Below, in pieces: positions 53,276 through 62,235 of a stretch of 64,000 bases of DNA. Origin of the DNA: an uncultured Granulosicoccus sp. (GTDB taxonomy: Bacteria; Pseudomonadota; Gammaproteobacteria; Granulosicoccales; Granulosicoccaceae); assembly GCA_947495035.1 (NCBI GenBank), contig CANLXI010000027.1, positions 1 through 64,000 on the forward strand, written 5' to 3'. The stretch's first letter is position 1; every line of letters begins with the position of its first letter. The notes beneath the pieces are model-generated. The model searched no databases, was not told the DNA's origin, and saw only the letters and a program-made list of their open reading frames with translations. A program made the translations under genes and the position numbers.

Positions 53276-53947
53276 ATGCAGGCGGATTACTGGCATCAGA
53301 AATGGGCCGATAACAAGATCGGATTTCATCAGGAACGCGCCAACAAGCGCCTGGAGCACCATTGGCCCGAGTTGGGACTGGCTGGCGATGAAACCGTGTT
53401 CGTCCCCCTCTGCGGAAAATCACTGGACATGTTGTGGCTGCACCGGCAGGGCCTTTCCGTGCTGGGGGTGGAGCTGAGTGAAAAGGCCGTTCAGTCGTTC
53501 TTCAGTGACAACGCATTGACCTGCGAACAGCATGAGTCGGACGGTTTTCTCGTGTTCACCGGCACCGCCGAAGCGCAAGGCATCCAGATACTGGTGGGTG
53601 ACTATTTTTCACTGACACCGGATCACCTGCACCACTGCAAGGCCCTGTACGACCGCGCATCGCTTATCGCCATGAATCAGGACATGCGCAGTTCCTATGC
53701 GGCTCATCTGGGGCGTTTGCTCGCACCAGGCACCCGCGGCCTGTTGCTGGCTATCTCCTACGACGAAGGCCGCATGGAAGGCCCTCCCTTTTCGGTGCCG
53801 CAGGAAAACGTGCACGAATTGCTGGGAGAGCACTTCGATATCGGCGAACTGGCTCACTACAGCGGCCCCGAACGTTTGGGCAACCTGGCCGACAGAGGAC
53901 TTGAAACGCTGGATGAACGGGTCTATGTACTGACCCGTAATCCCTAG
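53276..53947 (+). CDS. tpm: Thiopurine S-methyltransferase
   Basis: SAM-dependent methyltransferase of 223 aa. Family start MQADYWHQKWADNKIGFHQ, then the SAM-binding segment VFVPLCGKSLDMLWLHRQG and GVELSEKAV. Bacterial Tpm methylates thiopurines and can confer tellurite or selenite detoxification. The ATG at 53276 has GGGG upstream; a TTG five codons earlier is not needed. It lies just ahead of the XpaC-TelA cluster. Confidence 0.95.
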   Translation: MQADYWHQKWADNKIGFHQERANKRLEHHWPELGLAGDETVFVPLCGKSLDMLWLHRQGLSVLGVELSEKAVQSFFSDNALTCEQHESDGFLVFTGTAEAQGIQILVGDYFSLTPDHLHHCKALYDRASLIAMNQDMRSSYAAHLGRLLAPGTRGLLLAISYDEGRMEGPPFSVPQENVHELLGEHFDIGELAHYSGPERLGNLADRGLETLDERVYVLTRNP

Positions 53948-53974
53948 AAAAGTCAATTACTTGAGCGACGAGAC

Positions 53975-54061
53975 ATGCCCAAAGCCCTGCAACGAGTCAT
54001 CGGTTTCTTCATTTTGCTGATTGCGGTCGGAATGGTGTCCTGCCAGGCACTGCTGAACTGA
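53975..54061 (+). CDS. Small hydrophobic protein, 28 aa (candidate)
   Basis: An ATG-to-TGA frame of 28 residues: a short basic start (MPKALQR), a hydrophobic helix (VIGFFILLIAVGMVSC) and a short tail. Its stop lies 2 bp before the next gene's start, and GAGCGACGAG precedes the ATG. The tight spacing and membrane-like composition suggest a real small protein, either a single-pass peptide or a tiny lipoprotein by its VSC box. Unproven. Confidence 0.45.
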   Translation: MPKALQRVIGFFILLIAVGMVSCQALLN

Positions 54062-54063
54062 TC

Positions 54064-54912
54064 ATGGCTGCCGTTACTCGCATCGATCCGAACGCCAAGC
54101 CCAAGGTACTGTGGCGCGGATTCCTGTTGTATGTGCTGGCATTGCCGCTGTTGCCGGCCACCTTCCTGTCACTCATGGATGGCAACCCCTTGCAGGCAAT
54201 TGCTCGCGGTGCCGGCCTGGTGCTGACCATGACCGCTGCAACACTCATCCGCAAGGGCATTCGCCTGGACAACGAGGCACGCAGACGTCGACTGCGCCGT
54301 CGCGCAAGTACCATCCAGTACCGCATGATCGGTGCGGTGCTGGTATCGGTCGGCATGTTTCTGGTTGCCTGGCTGGGCGTGTCCAATCAGTACGGTCTGT
54401 TCGAAAGCATACTCTGGGCGTTGGCGGTGCTGCTTGGTTGCTACTTGTACTACGACTTCGATCCGGCGCGCAAGGACCCGGACATTGCAGCAGTGGGCAT
54501 AACCACGGAGGAACTTGTCGATCTGCTGGACGAGGCCGAAGGCCGCCTGCAGAGTATCGAAAGTGCCAGTCGCCGCATCAACAATGTCGAATTCAGGGAC
54601 AGATTGCGCCGCATCGTCAAGGAGGCTCGGGTGATTCTGGATACCATCGAGAATGACCCGGTGGATGCAAGACGGGCGCGCAAGTTTCTGAAAGTCTATC
54701 TCGACGGTGCTCAACAGGTTACCGAAGGCTATGCCAGGACTCACCAGGAGGGTGAAGAACATGCACTGGAAGACAACTTCCGGCGAGTGCTGACCACCAT
54801 AGAGACGGTGATTGCAGAGCAGCAAGTGAAGCTCAGGGAAAACAATCTGTCCGACCTTGATGTCACTATCGAAGTGCTGCAGATGCAGATCGAGAAAGAG
54901 GGTGTCACCTGA
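54064..54912 (+). CDS. XpaC-like membrane protein (5-bromo-4-chloroindolyl phosphate hydrolysis family)
   Basis: 282 aa. Four hydrophobic segments in the first 140 residues, in two pairs separated by an Arg-rich stretch (NEARRRRLRRRAS), then a cytoplasmic helical domain (TTEELVDLLDEAEGRLQSIESASRRI, VLTTIETVIAEQQVKLREN). The family name comes from a Bacillus phenotype; the true function is unknown, and members are usually next to TelA, as here. First large gene of a four-gene cluster. Confidence 0.82.
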   Translation: MAAVTRIDPNAKPKVLWRGFLLYVLALPLLPATFLSLMDGNPLQAIARGAGLVLTMTAATLIRKGIRLDNEARRRRLRRRASTIQYRMIGAVLVSVGMFLVAWLGVSNQYGLFESILWALAVLLGCYLYYDFDPARKDPDIAAVGITTEELVDLLDEAEGRLQSIESASRRINNVEFRDRLRRIVKEARVILDTIENDPVDARRARKFLKVYLDGAQQVTEGYARTHQEGEEHALEDNFRRVLTTIETVIAEQQVKLRENNLSDLDVTIEVLQMQIEKEGVT

Positions 54913-55021
54913 TCCGCGACACCTGGCAAGACCTTGCCGACCGTGCCCGGGCATGACACCCGACCGCCACTGCCGAAGCCGGTAGACGGCCTGTACCGAT
55001 TTCAAATGACGGAGACTACTG

Positions 55022-56191
55022 ATGCCCGCGAATACCACTGATGTTGCCACTGAACTGGATGTGCTGCCAGGTACCGAGCTGCTGCCAGACCTGAAGCATG
55101 ATATTGCGACCTATGAAGAAGTCGAACCGGCGGAACGTGCCCGTATCGACAAGCTGATGAGCGAGATCGACCTGGGTGACAGCAACTCGATCATCTTCTT
55201 CGGTAGCAAGGCGCAGCAGGAGCTGACCAGCATATCGGACAATATGCTCGAAGGCGTACGCAACAAGGATCTGGGGTCGGCCGGTGCTTCCCTGAATCAG
55301 ATGGTGTCGGTACTGCGTGGTTTCGAGGTAGAGGATTTCGACCCCGACAATCGCCCCGGTTTCCTGATGCGGCTGATCCGAAAACTGTTCGGCGGTGTGA
55401 CACCCGTGGCGAAGTTCATCCAGCAATACGAAGGCGTCAGACGTCAGGTCGATGCCGTGACCGATGACCTGGAAAAGCACAAGACCCTGCTGCTGCGAGA
55501 TATCAAATCGCTGGACAAACTCTACAGTGCCAATCTGGATTATTTTCATAATCTGGAAGCCTACATTCAGGCCGGTGAGCAGAAGCTGAAGCACATCGAT
55601 GAGCACATGGTGCCGGCTGCAGAGCAGAAGGCAGCCAATGCCGATGATGTCCTGCAGGCTCAGGAACTGCGAGACCTGCGAAGTGGTCGCGATGATCTGG
55701 AGCGACGCATTCACGACCTGCGCCTGACGCGCCAGGTGGCGATGCAGGGACTGCCCAGTATTCGCCTCATTCAGGAGAACGACAAGGGCCTGGTCAACAA
55801 GATCAATTCGACATTGGTCAACACCGTTCCGTTGTGGCGTCAGCAACTGGCGCAGGCCGTGACCATCTTCCGCTCGGCGGAAGCGGCGAAAAGCGTCAGG
55901 GCTGCAAGTGACCTGACCAATGAGCTGCTGGAGAAGAACGCCGAGAACCTGCGAACGGCAAACAAGACAGTTCGCGAGGAGCTGGAACGCGGAGTGTTCG
56001 ACGTCAATGCCGTGCGACGGGCGAATGAAAACCTCATCGCAACCGTCGAGGAGAGTCTGCAGATTGCCGATGAAGGCAAGCGTAGGCGTGCCGAGGCAGA
56101 AGTGCAGCTGGCCAGCATGGAAGCCGAACTGAAGGAGACCCTGAAAGCGGCCTCGGCTCGTACGCAGAGCGCCCCGGTTGCCGGAGTCTGA
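55022..56191 (+). CDS. TelA-like toxic anion resistance protein
   Basis: 389 aa, mostly helical and soluble, without signal peptide. The TelA core is covered end to end (KLMSEIDLGDSNSIIFFGSKAQQELTSISDNML, DLEKHKTLLLRDIKSLDKLY, QGLPSIRLIQENDKGLVNKINSTLVNTVPLWR; quoted in part). TelA proteins were named for tellurite resistance, but their mechanism is unclear. It follows the XpaC-like gene and precedes the SPFH gene by 2 bp. Confidence 0.92.
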   Translation: MPANTTDVATELDVLPGTELLPDLKHDIATYEEVEPAERARIDKLMSEIDLGDSNSIIFFGSKAQQELTSISDNMLEGVRNKDLGSAGASLNQMVSVLRGFEVEDFDPDNRPGFLMRLIRKLFGGVTPVAKFIQQYEGVRRQVDAVTDDLEKHKTLLLRDIKSLDKLYSANLDYFHNLEAYIQAGEQKLKHIDEHMVPAAEQKAANADDVLQAQELRDLRSGRDDLERRIHDLRLTRQVAMQGLPSIRLIQENDKGLVNKINSTLVNTVPLWRQQLAQAVTIFRSAEAAKSVRAASDLTNELLEKNAENLRTANKTVREELERGVFDVNAVRRANENLIATVEESLQIADEGKRRRAEAEVQLASMEAELKETLKAASARTQSAPVAGV

Positions 56192-56193
56192 TC

Positions 56194-57300
56194 ATGGGAC
56201 TGTTCAGCAAGCTCTTCCATGAGTTCGTCGATGTCATCGAGTGGGTGGATGACAGCAGCAACACCATGGTGTATCGCTTCGAGCGCTATGGCAACGAGAT
56301 CAAGTACGGTGCCAAGCTGATCGTGCGTGAAGCGCAGATTGCGGTATTCGTCAATGAGGGACAAGTGGCCGATGTGCTCGGTCCCGGCACCTATGAGCTG
56401 CAAACGAAGAATCTGCCTATCCTCACGACCTTGCAGAACTGGCATCACGGTTTCCAGAGTCCGTTCAAGGCCGAGGTGTATTTCTGCAATGCCCGGCGCT
56501 TCACCGATATGAAATGGGGGACCAAGCACCCCTTGATGCTGCGGGACAGTGAGTTCGGAGGGTTGCGTATTCGTGCCTTCGGGACCTACGGTGTCCGCAT
56601 TACCGATGCCCTGACATTCATCCGGGAGATCGTGGGAACCGACGGTGTGTTCACGACCGATGAGATCAGCTCGCAGTTGCGCAATCTGATCACGTCACGC
56701 TTTGCCACCATCATTGGCAGTGCCAACATACCGGTGCTGGACATGGCCGGCAACTACGATCAACTGGGCGAATTTCTGACGCGCCGCATTGCACCGGAGT
56801 TCGGTGAATACGGTCTGGAACTGACCCGTATCCTGGTGGAAAACATCTCTCTGCCGCCGGCGGTATCCGAAGCGCTGGACAAGCGTACCAGCATGGGAAT
56901 GACTGGCAATCTCGATCGCTATCTGCAGTATCAGACCGGTGCAGCGATGGAGGCGGGAGCCAGCAATCCCGGAGGCGGGGCCTCCGATGGCATCGGTATG
57001 GGGATTGGTCTGGCCATGGCCAATCGCATGAATGATAATCTGTCATCAGCTTCCAATGCAAGCCCGCCTCCGCTGCCGGGGGCTGTCAATGCTGTCTATC
57101 ATCTGGCGATAGACGGTACCTCTCGTGGGCCGTATTCGCTTGACCTTCTGAAACAGCAGAAAGCCAGTGGTACGCTTGATCAGGATACGCTGGTATGGAC
57201 CCAGGGTATGGCGGAATGGCAGCCGGCCGCCAGTGTGGCAGCGCTGTCCGAATTGTGGGAACAGTCGGCTGCCTCGCCGCCGCCCATCCCGGGCGCCTGA
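56194..57300 (+). CDS. SPFH-domain protein with C-terminal GYF_2 domain
   Basis: 368 aa. The YdjI-type SPFH domain covers about residues 20-260 (FVNEGQVADVLGPGTYELQTKNLPIL, TLALSEALDKRTSMGM-like end). A glycine-rich linker and then a GYF_2 domain follow (YHLAIDGTSRGPYSLDLL..., DTLVWTQGMAEWQPA), a peptide-binding fold. No zinc ribbon is in this protein; that part is in the next gene. It probably forms a membrane-associated scaffold with its cluster partners. Confidence 0.88.
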   Translation: MGLFSKLFHEFVDVIEWVDDSSNTMVYRFERYGNEIKYGAKLIVREAQIAVFVNEGQVADVLGPGTYELQTKNLPILTTLQNWHHGFQSPFKAEVYFCNARRFTDMKWGTKHPLMLRDSEFGGLRIRAFGTYGVRITDALTFIREIVGTDGVFTTDEISSQLRNLITSRFATIIGSANIPVLDMAGNYDQLGEFLTRRIAPEFGEYGLELTRILVENISLPPAVSEALDKRTSMGMTGNLDRYLQYQTGAAMEAGASNPGGGASDGIGMGIGLAMANRMNDNLSSASNASPPPLPGAVNAVYHLAIDGTSRGPYSLDLLKQQKASGTLDQDTLVWTQGMAEWQPAASVAALSELWEQSAASPPPIPGA

Positions 57301-57429
57301 CCACAGTCCGCGGATCAAGACGCCATGGCAGACTGCCGTGACGATTAACGACAATTCACTCAGGTGTATCATGGTGACCTCAGACTTGCATTATCCTGAT
57401 TTCGCAGCACAGCGACAAGCGGAGCAGGC

Positions 57430-58716
57430 ATGAGTCTCGTTGAGCGCTTGCAGTCTCGGTTGAATGAGCGACTGGCCAGGCAGGATGCCGATTCACCGGC
57501 GGTGGAAAGCTACCACTGGCCGGATGAATCATCGCCGGCACGAGGCATCGGGGAAGCCACGACACGTGCCTTGACCGAGAAGCGTTTCCCTTGCGAACAG
57601 TGTGGTGCCGTCTTGCAGTATGCCATTGGGACTCGTTCCATGGAATGTCAGTACTGCGGTCACAGCAATGCCATCGAGCAGAGTGCCGAGCAGCTGGAAG
57701 AACTGGATTTTCACAGCGTTCTGAAGCAGCTGCAAGATTCCCCTACCGTCAAGCCCGAAACCAATATCATCAGTTGCCCGAACTGCGCGGCGCAGTTTGC
57801 TCTTGATGCACACATTCATGCGGGTGACTGCCCCTTCTGCGGCACCAGTGTGGTCACAGAAACCAGTCATTCCAGACCCTTGAAGCCAAAGGGGCTTCTG
57901 CCGTTCTCCATCAGTGATGACGAAGCCCGTGAATCCTATCGCAACTGGTTGAAGCGTCGCTGGTTCGCACCGAATGCACTGAAGAAATATGCACGCAGCG
58001 ACGCGTCCCTCAACGGTGTGTACATCCCGTACTGGACTTATGACAGCGATACCGCGACGGCATACAGTGGACAACGGGGTGAAATCTATTACGTGACGCA
58101 GCGCTATTCCACGACCGTCAACGGGCGTCGTGTCACGCGCAGTCGGCAAGTGCCCAAGATACGTTGGTATCCCGCCAGTGGTCGCACATCCCGGCATTTC
58201 GATGATGTTCTGGTTGGTGCCAGCCGGACGCTGCCACGCAAGATAACCGACTGGCTGGCACCCTGGGATCTGGAGAACCTGGTGCCCTATACGGAAGATT
58301 ATCTGGCGGGATTCAGCAGCGAGGTCTATCAGGTGGATCTGGACGAAGGCTTCAATATCGCACAGCAGATCATGGACAAGGTGATACGCAGTGATGTGCG
58401 ACATGCCATTGGCGGCGACCAGCAGCGCATCTCTCGCATCAGTACTCGACACAGCGATACCACCTTCAAGCATGTACTGCTACCACTGTGGACCGCCGGC
58501 TTCCAGTTCCGTGGCAAGACCTATCGTTTCGTGGTCAATGGACGAACCGGCAAGGTTCAAGGTGAGCGCCCCTACAGTATGATCAAGATCGCATTGGCCG
58601 CCATTGCCGGTATTGCGCTATTGATCGTCGCATTGACGGTCATGCAGGGTTCCGGTGGGCTGGACGGGATCGGTGGCAGTTTTTCCAGCGGCATAGGCAG
58701 AGGTCTGGGGTACTGA
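57430..58716 (+). CDS. Zinc-ribbon membrane protein of the TelA/SPFH cluster
   Basis: 428 aa. Two CxxC...CxxC zinc ribbons lie at about residues 56-80 (CEQCGAVLQY, CQYCGHSN) and 115-140 (CPNCAAQF, CPFCGTS). A beta-rich middle follows (YIPYWTYDSDTATAYSGQRG), and one hydrophobic helix near the C-terminus (IALAAIAGIALLIVALTVM) with a glycine-rich tail. Often auto-annotated as a PriA-like helicase, but no helicase motifs are present. GGAGC precedes the ATG. Last gene of the four-gene cluster. Confidence 0.82.
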   Translation: MSLVERLQSRLNERLARQDADSPAVESYHWPDESSPARGIGEATTRALTEKRFPCEQCGAVLQYAIGTRSMECQYCGHSNAIEQSAEQLEELDFHSVLKQLQDSPTVKPETNIISCPNCAAQFALDAHIHAGDCPFCGTSVVTETSHSRPLKPKGLLPFSISDDEARESYRNWLKRRWFAPNALKKYARSDASLNGVYIPYWTYDSDTATAYSGQRGEIYYVTQRYSTTVNGRRVTRSRQVPKIRWYPASGRTSRHFDDVLVGASRTLPRKITDWLAPWDLENLVPYTEDYLAGFSSEVYQVDLDEGFNIAQQIMDKVIRSDVRHAIGGDQQRISRISTRHSDTTFKHVLLPLWTAGFQFRGKTYRFVVNGRTGKVQGERPYSMIKIALAAIAGIALLIVALTVMQGSGGLDGIGGSFSSGIGRGLGY

Positions 58717-58810
58717 GCAGGCAAAGTCTGCGGTGTCTGTCTGCAGAGGTCAGTGGTTTGCCTGAGCGAGCTCGGAGTCGTGTCATCAGCTCGTGCTCAC
58801 CTTGGTCACT

Positions 58811-58980
58811 GAGAATCACCGCGAGTCACCGCGAGTCACCGCGAGTCACCGCGAGTCACCGCGAGTCACTACGAGTCACTACGAGTCACTACGAGTCACT
58901 ACGAGTCACTACGAGTCACTACGAGTCACTGCGAATCACTGCGAATCACTGCGAATCACTGCGAATCACTGCGAATGACC
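58811..58980. repeat. 10-bp tandem repeat, three-block array (17 units)
   Basis: Units change in blocks: GAGAATCACC once, GCGAGTCACC four times, GCGAGTCACT once, ACGAGTCACT six times, GCGAATCACT four times, GCGAATGACC once. It fills most of the gap between the zinc-ribbon gene and the convergent radical-SAM gene. Frames through it are repetitive and not called. Confidence 0.97.
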
Positions 58981-59034
58981 ACGATCACCACGAACCGTTC
59001 CCCGCAAAAACCAGCCAAGCCTGACAGGCCAGAT

Positions 59035-60546
59035 CTACAGATGTCGTTGCTGGCGCTGTGCAACCGCAGCGTTGTCTCGACGGGCGCTTCCGACCACCAG
59101 CGGGTCCGGCTTTCGAGCGAAGGCCGGTAGTCCCTTCAGGCGGTTGTGCCTGAAGTCGGAGAGCAGCTGCGCTTCCACTTTCTCATCATCCAGATGCAGC
59201 TCTGACACCATGTGGCTGCGCAGCAGCTCGAACAGTCTGGGCAGCGCAATACGGTGTGTCTGCGCGGTGGTACGAAACAACCAGTCACTCAAGCCCATGA
59301 AGTGCTTGAACGGCGAGGTGCCGAGCAGCAGTGGCAGAGTGGCTGGAAAACGCCCGGAGTTTCCGACCAGGTCCCAGTAGCGTGCAAATCGCACCATGCG
59401 CTGTACGGTGTCGAAATCCGCATCCTTGTGTGCCAGGATGCGGTACGGCGGGGTGCTCATGTAGCGCATGTCGTAGTCGGTTGTATGTCTGGCAATGGGG
59501 GTGCCTCGCAGACGCTTGAGAATGCCTACCTGTATTTCCTGCGGTCCGAGAGAATGCAGCAGATCGAAGCCTTCGCCAAAGCTCTGCAGGTCTTCCCCCG
59601 GCAGGCCGAAGATCAGGTCGGCGTGCACATGTGCGGTAGTGTGTTCGCGCAGCCACTTCATGTTGCTACAGGTGCGCTCATGCTGCTGACGCCGACTGAT
59701 ACGCTTCTGCACCTCCGGATTGAACGACTGAATGCCGATCTCGAATTGCAGGGAATTTTCGGGGAAGCGTGGCAGCAGATCCAGCAGCACGTCCGGCAGC
59801 CGATCCGGAATCAGTTCGAAATGCAGAAACAGGCCCTTGTCGATATGTGCAAGAAAGAATTCCAGAATCTGGCGGCTGGTATCGGCTTTGAGGTTGAAGG
59901 TCCGGTCGACAAACTTGAACTGCCGCGCGCCACGATCGATCAGCAACTGCATTTCCTGCAGAAAAGCGGGCAAATCGAAGGCGACCGCTGTCTTGTCGAG
60001 TGATGACAGGCAGAATTCGCATTTGAACGGACAGCCGCGAGACGCTTCAACATAGATGACGCGATGGGCGACATCCTCGTCACTGTAGTAGCCATAGGGA
60101 GAGGCCAGTTCGCCGAGTTTCAGGGGCAGGGGGGATACCAGCTGATGCGGACGTTCCCCTCGGTCCAGCTCCCGGCAAAGCTCGGCAAAGGCGGTATCGG
60201 CAGCGCCGGTTATGACGTGATTGGCCAGTTTGCAGATGGGCTGCTGGTCGATTTCGTAGCTGACCTCCGGGCCTCCCACCACCAGCGTGATGTCCGGTCG
60301 CAGAATCCGGATCAGCCGCATGACTTCCGTGGTCTCCAGCACGTTCCATATGTACACCCCGAATCCCAGAATCCTCGTTTCCGCCGACAACAGCAGTTCG
60401 ACGATGTCTTCCGGTCGCTGCTGCAGGGTGAATTCGAGCAGACGGGTGCGTGCTTGCAGCTCGCCCATGTTTGCGTACAGATATCGCAGCCCCAGGGAGG
60501 CATGGATATAGCGGGCATTGATGGTGGCCAGAGTGATGTCTTTCAT
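59035..60546 (-). CDS. B12-binding / radical SAM protein with DUF4080 domain
   Basis: 503 aa. An N-terminal cobalamin-binding-like domain (ITLATINARYIHASLGLRYL, DITLVVGGPEVSYE) is followed by the radical SAM core with the cluster motif GCPFKCEFC (CxxxCxxC). A C-terminal domain then follows that in this family is DUF4080. The start at 60546 (MKDITLATINARYIH) matches family N-termini; an ATG five codons earlier is possible. Substrate unknown. The cobalamin site lacks a clear DxHxxG in the visible region, so B12 dependence is uncertain. Confidence 0.85.
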   Translation of the reverse strand: MKDITLATINARYIHASLGLRYLYANMGELQARTRLLEFTLQQRPEDIVELLLSAETRILGFGVYIWNVLETTEVMRLIRILRPDITLVVGGPEVSYEIDQQPICKLANHVITGAADTAFAELCRELDRGERPHQLVSPLPLKLGELASPYGYYSDEDVAHRVIYVEASRGCPFKCEFCLSSLDKTAVAFDLPAFLQEMQLLIDRGARQFKFVDRTFNLKADTSRQILEFFLAHIDKGLFLHFELIPDRLPDVLLDLLPRFPENSLQFEIGIQSFNPEVQKRISRRQQHERTCSNMKWLREHTTAHVHADLIFGLPGEDLQSFGEGFDLLHSLGPQEIQVGILKRLRGTPIARHTTDYDMRYMSTPPYRILAHKDADFDTVQRMVRFARYWDLVGNSGRFPATLPLLLGTSPFKHFMGLSDWLFRTTAQTHRIALPRLFELLRSHMVSELHLDDEKVEAQLLSDFRHNRLKGLPAFARKPDPLVVGSARRDNAAVAQRQQRHL

Positions 60547-60593
60547 GATCGCAGTGACCATACCCTATCTGTGCGGTTGACGCTGTAATGTAA

Positions 60594-60677
60594 GTCACCG
60601 TCACCGTCGCCGCTGCCGCTGCCGCTGCCGCTGCCGATGCCGATGTCGATGTCGATGTCGATGTCGATGTCGATGTC
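60594..60677. repeat. 6-bp tandem repeat, stepwise-drifting array
   Basis: GTCACC twice, GTCGCC, GCTGCC four times, GATGCC, GATGTC six times, then GCCGCC. Each block differs from its neighbour by one or two bases. It lies between the radical-SAM gene and the divergent desaturase gene. Confidence 0.95.
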
Positions 60678-60836
60678 GCCGCCGCCGAAGCAGCGGTGCC
60701 TGCCTGCTCGTCAGTCGGCCGCTGGCGGCTGTCGGTATGCAGAATCGACCCGGTTTTCGGTTTACACTGCATACCGAGCCCGACAACGAATGCTCGGGTA
60801 TAACGGCTCTTTGCACCGGCTTTTCGAGTACTGACA

Positions 60837-61796
60837 ATGTCCGAAGTTCTGACTCCCATGAGCGACGTCCTTGCCGATGGCACCGCCATCATCAGCCGTC
60901 GCGAACTCAAGGCCCTCATGAAACGCAGCAATCGTCCGGGACTGATCCATCTGGCCCTGTGGATCCTGTTGCTGGGGTTCACCGCAACACTGGTCTGGCT
61001 CAGCCGGGAGACTCTCTGGTTGCTGCTGCCTGCCATGTTCATGCACGGCATCGTCATGGTGCACCACTTCGCGCTCCAGCATGAGTGCAGCCATTACACG
61101 GCTTTTCGCTCGCGTCGTCTGTGCAATGTGCTGGCTACCGTCTGCGGATTCCTGTTGTTCATCCCGCCACGCTTCTTTCGCTACGAGCACTGCGACCATC
61201 ACACCTATACCAATCTCGAAGGGCGTGATCCCGAACTGATTCCGCTGCCGGAAAACCGCTGGCAGTATCTGTGGTATCTCTCGGCCTTGCCCTACTGGTA
61301 TTCACAGTTCAGTGGTCTGCTGCGCCGCGCCACGGGCAGAATCCTGAAGGAGGAAAAGCGCTTCATTCCGGGTGTCGAACAGGCTGCCGTGGTACGGGAG
61401 TCGCGTCTGATGCTGGCAGGGTATGGCCTGGTTGTTCTGTTGATGTGGCTGAGTGGTTCCCTGGCACCGGTGTTCTACTGGTGGTTGCCGATGCTGCTGG
61501 CCGAGCCGGTCATGCGCTTCGTTCGCATGACCGAGCATGTCGGTCGTCCGATGGTGACTGATCGCGGGGTCAATACACGCAGCAATCAGGTTTCTCCCCT
61601 GTGGCGTTTTCTGGCCTGGAACATGAACTATCACGCGGAGCATCACTTTGCGTCATCGGTGCCCTTTCATGCACTGGGTCAGTTGCATGAGCGCATCAAG
61701 GATCATGTATACGTGGAAGAGCAGGGTTATCTGCACGCTCATCGCAGCATTCTCGACAGCATGGCGGCAGCCCCTCAGAGGCAGCCCGTCTCATGA
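60837..61796 (+). CDS. Membrane fatty-acid desaturase/hydroxylase family protein
   Basis: 319 aa integral membrane di-iron enzyme. Histidine boxes HECSH (82-86), HCDHH (118-122) and HAEHH (266-270) carry the di-iron site, with hydrophobic segments around residues 35-70, 95-115 and 195-230. The pattern resembles fatty-acid desaturases and beta-carotene ketolase/hydroxylase-like members; the substrate is not clear. ATG at 60837 or 60858. Overlaps the Rieske gene by four bases. Confidence 0.88.
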   Translation: MSEVLTPMSDVLADGTAIISRRELKALMKRSNRPGLIHLALWILLLGFTATLVWLSRETLWLLLPAMFMHGIVMVHHFALQHECSHYTAFRSRRLCNVLATVCGFLLFIPPRFFRYEHCDHHTYTNLEGRDPELIPLPENRWQYLWYLSALPYWYSQFSGLLRRATGRILKEEKRFIPGVEQAAVVRESRLMLAGYGLVVLLMWLSGSLAPVFYWWLPMLLAEPVMRFVRMTEHVGRPMVTDRGVNTRSNQVSPLWRFLAWNMNYHAEHHFASSVPFHALGQLHERIKDHVYVEEQGYLHAHRSILDSMAAAPQRQPVS

Positions 61797-62110
61797 GTGA
61801 GTGGGTTGACCTGCTGGCGGTCGAGGAGCTGGAGCCCGGTGATGTCACGCCGGTTCAACACGGCCGGCTGAAACTGGCCATTTACGATGCCAGTGATGGT
61901 CTGTACGCCACGGCGGCCTTGTGCACACATGCCGGTGCGCCATTGTGCGATGGCTATTTCGACGGACATGTCATCGAATGCCCGCTGCATCAGGGCGGAT
62001 TCGACATCCGTGACGGGCGCGCTCTGTTCGCGCCGGTGACCCGGCCCCTGAAAACCTATCCAGTCAAGGTCGAGGCTGGCAGAGTGCTGGTGCAGCTGAA
62101 GCGCTCATGA
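61793..62110 (+). CDS. Rieske [2Fe-2S] ferredoxin
   Basis: 105 aa, one Rieske domain: CTHAG (Cys, His) and CPLHQGGFDIRDG (Cys, His), with no oxygenase part. It starts inside the desaturase stop (ATGA), so it is translationally coupled and very likely supplies electrons to the desaturase/hydroxylase. Similar to NirD/ring-hydroxylating ferredoxins in size. Confidence 0.92.
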   Translation: MSEWVDLLAVEELEPGDVTPVQHGRLKLAIYDASDGLYATAALCTHAGAPLCDGYFDGHVIECPLHQGGFDIRDGRALFAPVTRPLKTYPVKVEAGRVLVQLKRS

Positions 62111-62235
62111 TTGGCAGGAAGCTGCCAGCGAAACCTGCTCGGCAGCGCAGCTTCGTGCGCCGCCGAGCGTGATCCTGCCCTGACGTCGGTGTCGTTCGGC
62201 GACACCGTTGGTGACAGGCCGGAGAGACAGGCAGA

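Noticed and set aside
57430..58716. PriA-like primosomal helicase
   Set aside because: Only zinc ribbons and a C-terminal membrane helix are present; no Walker or helicase motifs.
60080..61057. 325-aa minus-strand frame containing Ser-Thr and Ala repeats
   Set aside because: Shadow of the radical-SAM and desaturase genes joined across the hexamer array.
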